A stretch of 42,336 bases of DNA from Bacteroides sp. CAG:530 (GCA_000434735.1 FR881217.1:7495-49830); one strand, 5' to 3'. Shown: positions 17,584 through 26,685, numbered from the stretch's first letter. Notes: generated by a model not told the origin, from the sequence alone. Program-made: numbers and translations.

Positions 17584-18609
17584 ATGCCAATGTTTAAACG
17601 AATTTTATTTGCAGCCTTGCTTGCATTTACGGTAATACCGCTATCTGCGCAAGAAAAGGCGGACACTACTTTCGTATTCCGCTTCCCTGTTGAGAGCGAC
17701 ACGCTTTTCGCCGCCTATCATAACAACATTGCGGAACTAAGACGAATGTACGATCTTGTAGAACGGCACAAGCCGCAGATACTCAATGGTGACATACCAC
17801 TACTTGTAGACGGATACTGTAACTCTAAAAACAGTAAACCGGAAAATCAAGCTATAGCCAAGATTCGGTCTAACCGTGTAAAATCAGAACTTATAGTTCA
17901 TACGGGGCTTACCGAAGCGTGCTTCATCACCCAAAACCATGTAGAGAAGGGCGACTTTGTGACGGTGCGAATCACCATCGCTAAAGATGATATTCCATCT
18001 ACCCTACCCGAAAAAGACACTGCCACTCCAGTAGAAAATAAGAAAGAAGAAGTAGTAACCCCTCAAGAAGAACAGATTACTCATTCTGAAGAAGTACTAC
18101 CCAACACTACATCTAAAGCCGATTACAACAATTCGCTCTCGCTGCGTGCCAACCTATTGCGTTGGGCTACACTCACCACTGATATTGGCATTGAATGGCG
18201 TATCAACTCAAACTGGGGTATCCTTGTAAACGGCACATGGACATCTTGGAGCTGGAACAATGCCGGACGACGCTACGCACTGTGGGAGGTAACACCACAA
18301 ATACGCCATTATATAGGTAAAGAAAAGCGCGGCTACCTAGGAGCAATGTTTAAAACCGGACAGTTCAACTACAAGCTTTCTGATACCGGAAAACAAGGCG
18401 ACCTTACAGGTGGCGGCATTGCCGGAGGTTACGTTGTAAAGCTGAACAAAGCACTCGCGCTCGACCTCGGTCTTGGCGTAGGTTACCTGCACACAGATTA
18501 CGATAAATACGTTACTATAGATGGTGTACGGGTACGACAAGGCTCGGAAACAAAGAATTGGTGGGGACCAATCAATGCAGATATTACCCTAGTATGGACG
18601 TTATTCTAA
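17584..18609 (+). CDS. DUF3575-type outer-membrane protein of a fimbrial locus
   Basis: The 341-residue protein has a signal peptide ('FKRILFAALLAFTVIPLSAQ'), a segment at about residues 60-140 resembling an OmpA-like periplasmic domain ('VDGYCNSKNSKPENQAIAKI' then 'RSNRVKSELI'), an acidic/Pro linker (about 140-180), and a C-terminal region of about 155 residues resembling DUF3575. That region has 'RANLLRWATLTTDIGIEW' and 'GGGIAGGYVVKLNKALALDL', looks like an outer-membrane barrel, and ends in an aromatic 'WTLF'. DUF3575 proteins commonly accompany fimbrillin genes in Bacteroides, but their role is not established. The ATG at 17590 is an equally good start. The next gene begins one base after the stop, so translation may be coupled. 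Confidence 0.75.
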   Translation: MPMFKRILFAALLAFTVIPLSAQEKADTTFVFRFPVESDTLFAAYHNNIAELRRMYDLVERHKPQILNGDIPLLVDGYCNSKNSKPENQAIAKIRSNRVKSELIVHTGLTEACFITQNHVEKGDFVTVRITIAKDDIPSTLPEKDTATPVENKKEEVVTPQEEQITHSEEVLPNTTSKADYNNSLSLRANLLRWATLTTDIGIEWRINSNWGILVNGTWTSWSWNNAGRRYALWEVTPQIRHYIGKEKRGYLGAMFKTGQFNYKLSDTGKQGDLTGGGIAGGYVVKLNKALALDLGLGVGYLHTDYDKYVTIDGVRVRQGSETKNWWGPINADITLVWTLF

Positions 18610-18610
18610 A

Positions 18611-19558
18611 ATGAAAAAAGAAGATATGGAACAGACGAAATACATACATTCATTAAAGACAACCGCCACTCGCGGAATGGTTTTGGCGGTATGGGCGGCA
18701 TCCGTTCTCTTCACTACGACAACACTGACCTCGTGTGTAAAGGACGATCTATACAACACCCCACACCCCGATCACGGTAAGATAACAGTCACCGCCAACT
18801 GGAAAGACCGCGGTGATGGAGTAGAAATACCTGCCTCGTGGAATATCAATATGGGCAATTACTCTGGCACGGAGACTCAAGCCACACACGCTCCAAGCCA
18901 ACTATTCAATCCGGGTAATTACCGCCTTACGGCATTTAGCGACGCTGATAACATCACGGTAAGCGGAACAACCGCCACAGTAGCTACCGCTAACGGCATA
19001 AACGGAGTTAAAGCACCATTTGTAAACAGTAACCCAGGCTTCTTCTTTACGAACGTACAAGAAGTAACGATAGAAAAAGACCGAGACCACGTCTTCACAG
19101 CGGCAATGCAGCAACAAGTGCGCGAGGTTACAATATTGATAGAACCCACAGGCGATGCAAAAGAACGTATAGAAAGCATCGAAGGGTATCTGTCGGGAGT
19201 AGCCGGAACGCTAGACTTCGCTAACAACGCTTACGGGTCAGCATCGAATGTGGCGCTTAGCTTTACTAAAGTAACCCAAGGCAACAATATCGGCAAATGG
19301 AGAGCTACTATCCGACTCTTAGGCATTACCGGTAGCGCACAAAAACTCACCGCAACTATCAGCTACGCCAATGGCAACCCACTCAGTTCTGTACTTGAAA
19401 GCGATCTGTCAAAAGCCATTAACGGTTTCAACGACAACAAGAAGGCACAGTTCATACTGGGCGGTACAATAGCGGAAACGCCTTCGGAATCTGTAGTAGG
19501 TGGTGCCACCATCGAGAATTGGACACAAATAAATGCCGGCAATGGCGACGCTTATTAA
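18611..19558 (+). CDS. Mfa2/FimB-like (or DUF5119-like) fimbrial lipoprotein
   Basis: The 315-residue product has an N-terminal hydrophobic stretch ending in a lipobox 'TLTSC' (Cys42), so it is probably a lipoprotein. After it come 'KDDLYNTPHPDHGKITVTANW', a beta-rich first half and a second half with 'REVTILIEPTGDAKERIESIEGYLSGVAGTLDF', which resembles the two beta-sandwich layout of FimB/Mfa2 anchor subunits. In Porphyromonas such subunits end the fibre at the cell surface. The start at 18611 lies one base after the preceding stop; an in-frame ATG at 18626 would give a shorter signal peptide. Assignment between Mfa2/FimB and DUF5119 families needs a profile search; the context supports either as part of the fimbrial machinery. 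Confidence 0.68.
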   Translation: MKKEDMEQTKYIHSLKTTATRGMVLAVWAASVLFTTTTLTSCVKDDLYNTPHPDHGKITVTANWKDRGDGVEIPASWNINMGNYSGTETQATHAPSQLFNPGNYRLTAFSDADNITVSGTTATVATANGINGVKAPFVNSNPGFFFTNVQEVTIEKDRDHVFTAAMQQQVREVTILIEPTGDAKERIESIEGYLSGVAGTLDFANNAYGSASNVALSFTKVTQGNNIGKWRATIRLLGITGSAQKLTATISYANGNPLSSVLESDLSKAINGFNDNKKAQFILGGTIAETPSESVVGGATIENWTQINAGNGDAY

Positions 19559-19600
19559 GAGAGCTAATTAACGTATTACTAACACCATAAAAAAAAGATT

Positions 19601-20518
19601 ATGAAAAGAATAAATTACCTGCTTTTAACAGCCACAATGTTATCTTTCGCTGCTTGTAGCAACGATGAAGGGACAAATAACGACAACAATCTGGTAGAAG
19701 CCAGAATCACCGCGTCTGCCAGTCGTGCCATCGATGACAAATGGGAAGCCGACGCTATAGCTGTAACGGTAGCCTCATCGCCCGTTAGCAGCATGAAAGA
19801 CATGTACAAGAACGTAAAGTACACTACTACCAGCACAGGCACAACTGCCGAATTCGTAGCGGAGCAAAATAAGAGTATCTACTTTCAAGACGCCGACGAA
19901 ACGGTGACCTTCACTGCCTATGGTCCATACAATGACCAAAATTCGGAAGGTGACATATTGTTCAGCACAGAAAACCAGAATACTGCCGAGACCCGAAAAG
20001 CAGTAGACTTTATCTACGCCTCTGGTGTGCGAGCCAGCAAGAGTAGTCCCACAGTAAATTTCATGTTCAAGCATATTATGAGCCGACTCACTCTAAAGGT
20101 TACAGCAGGAAACGGCATCAGCGCATCAGATATTACCAGCGGACAATACTTCTTGAACGGCATAGAGCTTAATGGAAAATTCAATGCCAATACAGGAGCG
20201 GCACAAGCTATCACTTCGTCGGCTACCCAAAATCAACAACAGTATTCACTTAACGACAAAGTTCAGATTACTCCAAACGAAGCGGACAAGCGTACGTTCA
20301 CCGTTATCTGTTTCCCGTTCGATTACAGCAACAAGCCACTTGAATTCATAGCGACTGTAAATGGTCAGAACTACAAATTGAATCTTTCACTAAATCTTGA
20401 AGGCGGTAAAAACTACACCTATAACATCAAGGTAAACAAGACCGACGTTGAGATTTCAGGCAGCACCATTGCTCCATGGACAAACGGAGGAACCACTGCG
20501 GGAGATGCCACATTGTAA
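19601..20518 (+). CDS. Fimbrillin family protein (short form)
   Basis: The 305-residue protein has a lipoprotein signal ending at Cys19 ('LSFAAC') and an Arg-Ala site 'ASASRAIDD' (Arg42-Ala43) of the kind cut by surface trypsin-like proteases when FimA-type pilins polymerise. Fimbrillin-like (Mfa-like) features follow: 'VDFIYASGVRAS', 'VNFMFKHIMSRLTLKV', 'GGKNYTYNIKVNKTDVEI' and the closing 'ISGSTIAPWTNGG'. It consists of the pilin domains only and is the best candidate in this locus for the main shaft subunit (inference from length and lack of extra domains). It lies 42 bases after the Mfa2-like gene and 73 bases before the next fimbrillin gene. Confidence 0.85.
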   Translation: MKRINYLLLTATMLSFAACSNDEGTNNDNNLVEARITASASRAIDDKWEADAIAVTVASSPVSSMKDMYKNVKYTTTSTGTTAEFVAEQNKSIYFQDADETVTFTAYGPYNDQNSEGDILFSTENQNTAETRKAVDFIYASGVRASKSSPTVNFMFKHIMSRLTLKVTAGNGISASDITSGQYFLNGIELNGKFNANTGAAQAITSSATQNQQQYSLNDKVQITPNEADKRTFTVICFPFDYSNKPLEFIATVNGQNYKLNLSLNLEGGKNYTYNIKVNKTDVEISGSTIAPWTNGGTTAGDATL

Positions 20519-20533
20519 CATTATATACTAGCC

Positions 20534-20556
20534 ACCGCTTCCTCGCAAGGAGCGGT
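20534..20556 (+). other. Small hairpin between fimbrillin genes
   Basis: ACCGC (20534-20538) pairs with GCGGT (20552-20556), with inner TCCT/AGGA and one bulged T, over a CGCA loop. No T-run follows, so it is not a normal terminator. It might stabilise or process the mRNA between the short fimbrillin and the two long ones. Confidence 0.4.
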
Positions 20557-20591
20557 AGCACGAAAAGAAAAACGTTTAAAAATATATCATT

Positions 20592-22334
20592 ATGAAGAAG
20601 AGACGGTTTTACAACCACATTCTTCTAAGTGCAGTGGCTATGGTACTATTTGCCGCCTGCACTCAAGAAGATAGCATTGCCGAAAGCTATTTTCCAGAAA
20701 ATAAATACCCGTTAGAGCTGACGGCATCAGGAATTCAGGCCATAACGAATGAAACACAGGCATCAACACGCGCCACTGTTGACGACAATTGGAACAACGT
20801 AACCAACATAGCGGTACAGGTAGGAACAGTTGTAAAGCAATATTCAGTATCATCGACAGACGGAGGAGTTACCGCCAAGCTTCATTCAGAAGATCCGTTC
20901 CTTTGGAAAAACGCGGAAGAGAAGAAAAGAATCATAGCATGGCATCCGTTCACCAAAATCTACCCTACCGACTGGACTGTGAAAGCCGATCAAAGCACTG
21001 CCGCAAACTATCAGGCAAGCGACTTGATTAGAGCCGACCTTAAAGACTTGGCGTTCAATGACAGAAACGACCCAGAGAAGAGCAAGATGATTTTCCATCA
21101 TAAAACGGCGAAGGTAGTGGTGAATCTCAGTGCCGATGATGGTGTGGCATTAGATGCCAATACTTCTGTAAAACTAAATAATCTTTTCGGTTTAGATGAA
21201 GGTAGCACTATCACTCCATACAAAGCTACTGTCAATAAACACACTTACCTTGCCTTGCTAAAAGAACAGACTCTCACTGCGAAGTCTTCGTTCATACAAG
21301 TAACAACAGGGGATGGCACGTTCTTATATAAATTGCCGAATGCAAAGACTTTTAAGGCAGGCAATGCATATACATACAACATTACCGTGAAAGCAAACGG
21401 CATAGAAGTGACCGAAGCCATAAGCGGCGAGTGGACGGACGGCGGCAGCGAGGCTGTGACAAGCAAGACTGTCTTGGTGAATTATACAGCCGACAATGTA
21501 AAAAAGGGCGATTACATCTATAAAGACGGAACCATATCAGATGGTGGACTACGGCAAATCTATTCCGATGGGACGATGGTGTGTGAAGCGACAAAGCCGC
21601 AACCCAGAACGATTAAGAACAATCCTGTAGTAGGCATCGTTTTCTGGACACCTTCGGAGACCACGACTGAAAGCAGACAGACTCCTGCCAGCCTGACGGA
21701 CGACAAGATAATGGCTGCCGATCATCCGGAATGCACCCATGGCCTTGCTGTGGCCTTGGAAGACATCTCCTATGAAGAGATTAGTGGTGTATCTAATTAT
21801 GAATTCATAAAGGATTTCCAAAAAAGTAATAACTTCACCCATGAACGGAAGTCAGACTTTGTATCTATTGCATCAGGCAAAGGTGCTACGGATAATATCA
21901 ATAAAATCTATGGCTATCAAAACACCATAGTACTTCGTGCATACAATGAATATTGCACTAAAAACAATAGGAAAAACTTTATTGCCCAGAACGCTGTCGG
22001 CCTTGAAGAGTTTGCGGCTAACCATCCAGCCCCATCACACAGTACCGGATGGTTCATTCCTTCGTTGAAAGAACTGCATCTTCTTTGCTACATGGATGTG
22101 GATGATATTTATGATAGCAAGTTGCATAAACCAGCCCGTGTCGCTACCCGTGATGTAGTCAATAGCTCACTCTTGGCCGCCAATGGTACTCCTTTTATAG
22201 AAGGATATTATAGATCATCTTCGGAGTACGCTGAAGATTGTCTCTACGTCTACATCGTATATTTCAGTTATGGCAGCGCTTTTCAAAATTTAAAGTGGTA
22301 CTCGCAAGCATTAAAAGCGGTGTGCGCTTTCTAA
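20592..22334 (+). CDS. Fimbrillin with C-terminal FISUMP/DUF1566-like module, candidate tip adhesin 1
   Basis: The 580-residue lipoprotein (Cys23 in 'LFAACTQ') has the pilin Arg-Ala site at 60-61 ('ASTRATVDDNW') and a fimbrillin region to about residue 295 ('IFHHKTAKVVVNLSADDG', 'NAYTYNITVKANGIEVTEAI', 'SGEWTDGG'). After that comes a separate ~285-residue module: 'KKGDYIYKDGTISDGG', 'VVGIVFWTPSE', 'HGLAVALEDIS', 'STGWFIPSLKELHLLC', 'YYRSSSEYAED' and the end 'VCAF'. This pattern resembles FISUMP/DUF1566 modules, which have a C-type-lectin-like fold. A tip or ligand-binding role is inferred. It is 12 bases ahead of a paralogue of the same architecture. Confidence 0.75.
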   Translation: MKKRRFYNHILLSAVAMVLFAACTQEDSIAESYFPENKYPLELTASGIQAITNETQASTRATVDDNWNNVTNIAVQVGTVVKQYSVSSTDGGVTAKLHSEDPFLWKNAEEKKRIIAWHPFTKIYPTDWTVKADQSTAANYQASDLIRADLKDLAFNDRNDPEKSKMIFHHKTAKVVVNLSADDGVALDANTSVKLNNLFGLDEGSTITPYKATVNKHTYLALLKEQTLTAKSSFIQVTTGDGTFLYKLPNAKTFKAGNAYTYNITVKANGIEVTEAISGEWTDGGSEAVTSKTVLVNYTADNVKKGDYIYKDGTISDGGLRQIYSDGTMVCEATKPQPRTIKNNPVVGIVFWTPSETTTESRQTPASLTDDKIMAADHPECTHGLAVALEDISYEEISGVSNYEFIKDFQKSNNFTHERKSDFVSIASGKGATDNINKIYGYQNTIVLRAYNEYCTKNNRKNFIAQNAVGLEEFAANHPAPSHSTGWFIPSLKELHLLCYMDVDDIYDSKLHKPARVATRDVVNSSLLAANGTPFIEGYYRSSSEYAEDCLYVYIVYFSYGSAFQNLKWYSQALKAVCAF

Positions 22335-22346
22335 AATCATATTGCA

Positions 22347-23876
22347 ATGAAACGAAACATCATACATACCTTTTGGATGGCGGCGGCACTGCCGCTACTC
22401 CTTGCCTCCTGCACGCAGGAGGAACTGCCCGATGTGAACGGCACAAGTGACTTGGCTCCGCTATCCATCACCGTGACAGATGGCGGCTATGCCTCTACTG
22501 AAAAAACCATGACCCGTGCCGCGGAGAACGGCTACCGCACCGACTTCACCGCCGGTGACGAGTGTGGACTCTACATAGTACGCAACGGCGTTGTAGCCTA
22601 CGATAATATCAAGCTTACGGCTACAGCCAACGAAGACGGGTCTATTACATGGCAACCCGATGCAGAAACAAAACTCATGGGTGGACTTTCTAACGAGAAC
22701 TATTTTCTTTACTATCCATACCAAACCGATATGAACGGCAAAGTCGATGCTTCTGCCAACGAGCCCGATGATTTCTTCGCTACGCTTATAAGTGGATGGC
22801 AGCCTGCAGCCGACCAAAGCACTTACGCCAGTTATGCCGCTTCCGATTTGATGATTGCCGATGGTACCACTACAAAAGGAACTAACGGCACGCTTTCGCT
22901 CTCATTTACAATGAGCCACGCCATGGCCCTGGCTGTAATTAAGATGCCTACCATAGTATATCAGTTTACCAACGCAAACGTAAAAATACCCGACTATGTA
23001 AATAAAGCCACAGCAGCAGACTTCACAAACAGCGACTTGCAGCCATACGGCATTGCTCCAGGCACATATAGATACATAGTGAATCCAGTAAACGGCACAG
23101 CCAAAAACATCACCGGCAAGTATGCCGCAGGCAGCAAAGAATTCGCATTCACCCCTAACATTACCAATGCAAGCAGCTATAAGACCTACAAGGTAGATGG
23201 CGCCGCAACAATCAAAAAAGCGCACACACTGCAGCCGGGCGATTACCTTCTCTCTGACGGCTCATTGATAGGCAAGGACAAGACTCTGACCGACGGACAA
23301 AAAGCCGCCTGCGTAGCCATAGTGTTCTACGCCGGACATCATACAAGTGACGGTTCCGATTATTCTGAAACAGGTATCGGCCAAAGTAAGTGCCACGGCT
23401 ATGCAGTAGCTGTGGATGATGCCATACCCCATCCTTCTCGTGGAGCGATGTGGGGCGTTAATGGTGGATCGGTAGGCACCAAAAGCAATGGTTACTCTGA
23501 GCCTGAAACAGACTGGAATGGCTATAAATGGACACAGAAAATCATAGACGCAGCCGGAGGAGTGGGTAAATTAAATGCCACCACACAAGAAGGTTATCCC
23601 GCCACCTATTATGCGGTTGTGGCGCATGAAGCCAATTGCAAAGCTCCTGCAGGTAGCAGCGGCTGGTTTTTGCCATCCATCGGTCAGATGTATTATCTTT
23701 ATGAAAATCGTACTTCTTGGCTTTATGGTCAAGTAAAAATTACCATTTATGGCAACTACTGGACCTCAACAGAATATTTCACGAACGACGCTGTTACTAT
23801 GCTTTTTGGCGACTACGGTCAAAGCCACTACGAGAAGGCATGGAGATTTGGAGTGCATTCTGTTTTGGCTTTCTAA
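22347..23876 (+). CDS. Fimbrillin with C-terminal FISUMP/DUF1566-like module, candidate tip adhesin 2
   Basis: The 509-residue lipoprotein (Cys22 in 'LLASCTQ') has an Arg-Ala site at 57-58 ('KTMTRAAENGY'). The fimbrillin region runs to about residue 290 ('AGDECGLYIV', 'YFLYYPYQ', 'LSFTMSHAMALAVIKMP', 'AFTPNITNASSYKTYKVDGA'). The C-terminal module shares landmarks with the preceding gene: 'QPGDYLLSDGSLI', 'AACVAIVFYAGHH', 'CHGYAVAVDD', 'SGWFLPSIGQMYYLY', 'YWTSTEYFTND' and the end 'VLAF'. It lacks the ~70 extra residues of its neighbour. It is the last gene of the operon, followed by a 22-bp repeat region and a terminator. Function beyond a fimbrial subunit is inferred. Confidence 0.75.
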   Translation: MKRNIIHTFWMAAALPLLLASCTQEELPDVNGTSDLAPLSITVTDGGYASTEKTMTRAAENGYRTDFTAGDECGLYIVRNGVVAYDNIKLTATANEDGSITWQPDAETKLMGGLSNENYFLYYPYQTDMNGKVDASANEPDDFFATLISGWQPAADQSTYASYAASDLMIADGTTTKGTNGTLSLSFTMSHAMALAVIKMPTIVYQFTNANVKIPDYVNKATAADFTNSDLQPYGIAPGTYRYIVNPVNGTAKNITGKYAAGSKEFAFTPNITNASSYKTYKVDGAATIKKAHTLQPGDYLLSDGSLIGKDKTLTDGQKAACVAIVFYAGHHTSDGSDYSETGIGQSKCHGYAVAVDDAIPHPSRGAMWGVNGGSVGTKSNGYSEPETDWNGYKWTQKIIDAAGGVGKLNATTQEGYPATYYAVVAHEANCKAPAGSSGWFLPSIGQMYYLYENRTSWLYGQVKITIYGNYWTSTEYFTNDAVTMLFGDYGQSHYEKAWRFGVHSVLAF

Positions 23877-23980
23877 AACCATTTATAGATACAGAAACAC
23901 TCATATTTAGTTCTTTTACCAAGAGAATGCATTAAAAAACAATCGTCTCTACAGCATCTTCTGAATGGGGTAAAAAAACA

Positions 23981-24068
23981 ATGCGATGTGCAAAGGAAAA
24001 GAATGCGAATTGCAGCACTGCAATATGCGAATGGACAAATGAAGCATTGCGATGGTTTGATTTAAGCA
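23981..24068. repeat. Degenerate 22-bp tandem repeat leading into the terminator
   Basis: ATGCGA occurs at 23981, 24003 and 24025 and TTGCGA at 24047, all exactly 22 bases apart; the third and fourth units also share a closing AAGCA. The last unit forms the terminator stem. Unit 2 contains its own inverted repeat ATTGCA/TGCAAT. The remainder of the 337-base gap (23877-24213) holds two terminators and nothing else I can support. Confidence 0.6.
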
Positions 24069-24083
24069 TCGCAATGCTTTTTT
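24042..24083 (+). terminator. Terminator of the fimbrial operon
   Basis: AAGCATTGCGAT (24042-24053) pairs perfectly with ATCGCAATGCTT (24068-24079), followed by a T-run at 24078-24083. Confidence 0.88.
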
Positions 24084-24118
24084 CGCCTTTGTTAATGCTG
24101 TTTTTATGTGCGCTATTC

Positions 24119-24164
24119 TATAAAACAAAGCGAGGCCGGACTCTATCTCACGAAGAATCCAGCC
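24119..24164 (-). terminator. Terminator of glnN (minus strand)
   Basis: Read on the minus strand, GGCTGGATTC (24164-24155) pairs with GAGTCCGGCC (24143-24134) over 10 bp with two G-U pairs, followed by a T-rich tract (CTTTGTTTTATA). Confidence 0.65.
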
Positions 24165-24213
24165 CCTTCATCAAACAACCAATAAGAAAAAAATTAGAGG
24201 TAATCTAATGATT

Positions 24214-26403
24214 TTATCTAATGAATAACAGCTCTCTGTATTTAGGCAATGTCCACATCTTATCGTCTACTATCAGTTCGAGCTTGTCAATATGATAACG
24301 TATCTGCTCTAACATAGGAGCTATCGTATCGTGGTAGGCAATAGCCTTTTCGCGCTCGTCGGTAATCTTGTTGGCTACCTTGCGGGCTTCAACCATAGCA
24401 TCGACATGCTCTTTAATATATGTGGTGTGCTCTGCTATCTTCTTGATGATGGCAACGTTCTCAGCACTCAACTTGTCGGCTTCTTCTGCCGAGAACAAGT
24501 TCTTCATCTTATATACATTGTCTATCAGCTTGCTCTGATACTCTATGGCTACAGGCACTACGTGGTTCATTACCAAATCGCCCAGCACACGTGCTTCAAT
24601 CTGAATCTTCTTGGTGTAGATTTCCCATTTAACCTCGTTACGGGCTTCAAGTTCTACCTTGGTCATTACACCCTGACTCTCGAACATCTTAACGCTCTCT
24701 GGTGTAAGATAGCGGTCGAAGATAAGCGGGCAACTTGTTTCGCAGTCCAGTCCACGCTTAGCAGCCTCGGCTTTCCACTCTTCGCTGTAGCCGTTGCCGT
24801 CGAAACGAATAGGCTTGCAGGCCTTGATATATTCGCGTATTACCTGAATAACTGCCGAAATCTTAGGTTCGCCTTTTTCAATCAAAGCGTCTACCTTAGT
24901 CTTGAACTCAACCAGCTGTTCTGCCATAGCTGTATTAAGGGCAATCATGGCACTGGCACAGTTGGCCTCAGAACCTACGGCACGGAATTCAAAGCGGTTT
25001 CCGGTGAAGGCAAACGGAGAAGTACGGTTACGGTCGGTATTATCTATCAGCAACTCAGGAATCTGCGGGATATCTAACTTCATGCCATGCTTTCCACCCA
25101 AAGAAATCAGTTCGTCGGTAGCACTCTCTTCCATATGATCGAGCACACGGCTAAGCTGTGAACCAAGGAACGATGAAATGATGGCGGGAGGTGCTTCGTT
25201 GGCTCCCAGACGATGAGCGTTGGTAGCACTCATGATAGATGCCTTAAGCAATCCGTTATGACGATATACTGCCATCAGCGTATTTACGATAAATGTGATA
25301 AAACGCAGGTTTTCTTCAGGATTCTTGCCCGGAGCCATCAACAGCACGCCGGTATCTGTACCCAGTGACCAATTGTTGTGCTTACCCGAACCGTTAACGC
25401 CTTTGAACGGTTTTTCATGAAGCAATACACGGAAGCCGTGAGTACGGGCTACCTTACGCATCAATGACATGATAAGCATATTATGATCGACAGCCAAGTT
25501 GCATTCCTCGAAAATAGGAGCCAACTCAAACTGGTTAGGAGCAACTTCGTTGTGGCGGGTCTTAACGGGAATACCCAATTCGAGAGCCTGAATTTCAAGA
25601 TCTTTCATAAAGGCAGCCACACGGGTAGGAATAGCACCGAAATAGTGGTCTTCAAGCTGTTGGTTCTTAGAAGCCTCATGACCCATCAGCGTACGTCCGG
25701 TAAGCAACAAGTCGGGGCGTGCGGCATATAAACCTTCGTCTACCAAGAAATATTCCTGTTCCCATCCCAAGTAAGCCACTACCTTTTTCACGCTCGGATC
25801 GAAATAATGACAAACATCTACCGCAGCCTTATTAACGGCACGCAATGCCTTAAGCAGCGGAGCCTTATAGTCGAGCGACTCACCTGTATAAGCTATGAAT
25901 ACTGTAGGGATGCAAAGTGTATCGTCTACTACGAAAACTGGTGATGAAGGATCCCACGCACTGTAACCACGAGCTTCGAAAGTATTACGGATACCGCCGT
26001 TAGGGAATGAAGACGCATCCGGCTCTTGTTGAACAAGCAACTTTCCAGAGAACTCTTCCATCATACCTCCCTTACCGTCGTGCTCTACAAAAGCGTCGTG
26101 CTTTTCGGCAGTACCTTCTGTCAACGGCTGAAACCAGTGTGTATAATGTGTAGCTCCCAATTCGCTGGCCCAACGTTTCATTCCATCGGCCACCTGATCG
26201 GCTATACTACGATCTAGTGCGGCACCGTTATCCATAGCGTCTACCAACTTTGCATATACATTGCTAGGCAGGTATTTAAACATCTTTTCCCTATTGAAAA
26301 CATATTTTCCAAAATACTCGCTTGGTCGTTCGATGGGGACAGGCACTTCTACCGGCTTAGCTTGAAATGCCTTTTCTACAACTCTAAATCTTAATGTTGA
26401 CAT
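24214..26403 (-). CDS. glnN: Glutamine synthetase type III (GlnN)
   Basis: The 729-residue protein is far longer than GlnA type I (about 470) and has the GSIII layout. It makes glutamine from glutamate, ammonia and ATP and is a main ammonia-assimilating enzyme in Bacteroides. Visible landmarks are 'HYTHWFQPLT', 'LGWEQEYFLVDEGLY', 'HNEVAPNQFELAPIFEE', 'KGVNGSGKHNNWSLG', 'MSATNAHRLGANEAPPAI', 'NRTSPFAFTGNRFEFRA' and a helical C-terminal region (about 590-729). It is the only gene on the minus strand here, between the fimbrial and thiamine operons, with an unusually long AT-rich upstream region (about 500 bases). Regulation by nitrogen supply is likely for the family but not visible in the sequence. 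Confidence 0.96.
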   Translation of the reverse strand: MSTLRFRVVEKAFQAKPVEVPVPIERPSEYFGKYVFNREKMFKYLPSNVYAKLVDAMDNGAALDRSIADQVADGMKRWASELGATHYTHWFQPLTEGTAEKHDAFVEHDGKGGMMEEFSGKLLVQQEPDASSFPNGGIRNTFEARGYSAWDPSSPVFVVDDTLCIPTVFIAYTGESLDYKAPLLKALRAVNKAAVDVCHYFDPSVKKVVAYLGWEQEYFLVDEGLYAARPDLLLTGRTLMGHEASKNQQLEDHYFGAIPTRVAAFMKDLEIQALELGIPVKTRHNEVAPNQFELAPIFEECNLAVDHNMLIMSLMRKVARTHGFRVLLHEKPFKGVNGSGKHNNWSLGTDTGVLLMAPGKNPEENLRFITFIVNTLMAVYRHNGLLKASIMSATNAHRLGANEAPPAIISSFLGSQLSRVLDHMEESATDELISLGGKHGMKLDIPQIPELLIDNTDRNRTSPFAFTGNRFEFRAVGSEANCASAMIALNTAMAEQLVEFKTKVDALIEKGEPKISAVIQVIREYIKACKPIRFDGNGYSEEWKAEAAKRGLDCETSCPLIFDRYLTPESVKMFESQGVMTKVELEARNEVKWEIYTKKIQIEARVLGDLVMNHVVPVAIEYQSKLIDNVYKMKNLFSAEEADKLSAENVAIIKKIAEHTTYIKEHVDAMVEARKVANKITDEREKAIAYHDTIAPMLEQIRYHIDKLELIVDDKMWTLPKYRELLFIR

Positions 26404-26677
26404 AATACCTCAATAATTAGTTAAATTTCTTTTTTTAGTTTGTATTTCATATTGGCTGATGAAAACAAAAGGTAAATTCTATTTTAGCAGCCATGCTCTA
26501 CTTAACAAATCTGTATTCATCTGTATTGCACTTACGCTCGGGATAATGCAGATTATGCTTTAATATCGCACATTCTCATTTCCTTTTATATTGTCTTTTG
26601 TATCCTAACCTAATATCATTAGTTGAATTTTGAAAGCAAAACCACTAAAACAGTAACCTTTTGTTTTAATCACACTG

Positions 26678-26685
26678 CAAATGTA
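26678..26685 (-). promoter_or_regulatory. Candidate -7 element for glnN
   Basis: On the minus strand this reads TACATTTG, matching TAnnTTTG, and would give a leader of about 265 bases. A second match, TATATTTG, lies at 26797-26790. No -33 TTTG is seen at the right distance for either, so this is weak. Confidence 0.3.

Noticed and set aside
17584..23876. Fimbrial locus as a recent insertion with att sites, integrase or IS element.
   Set aside because: No integrase, transposase or direct repeats at the ends are visible in the window, and flanking terminators look native.
23981..24208. Open frame of 75 codons with a membrane-helix-like segment (FDLSIAMLFSPLLMLFLCALFY) that resembles the N-terminus of bacterial sugar transferases.
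   Set aside because: The segment is encoded by a 22-bp degenerate repeat and a perfect terminator stem with T-run, the frame runs into the glnN terminator, and the 22-bp period breaks codon phase. Similarity is most likely due to hydrophobic codons in the T-rich terminator.
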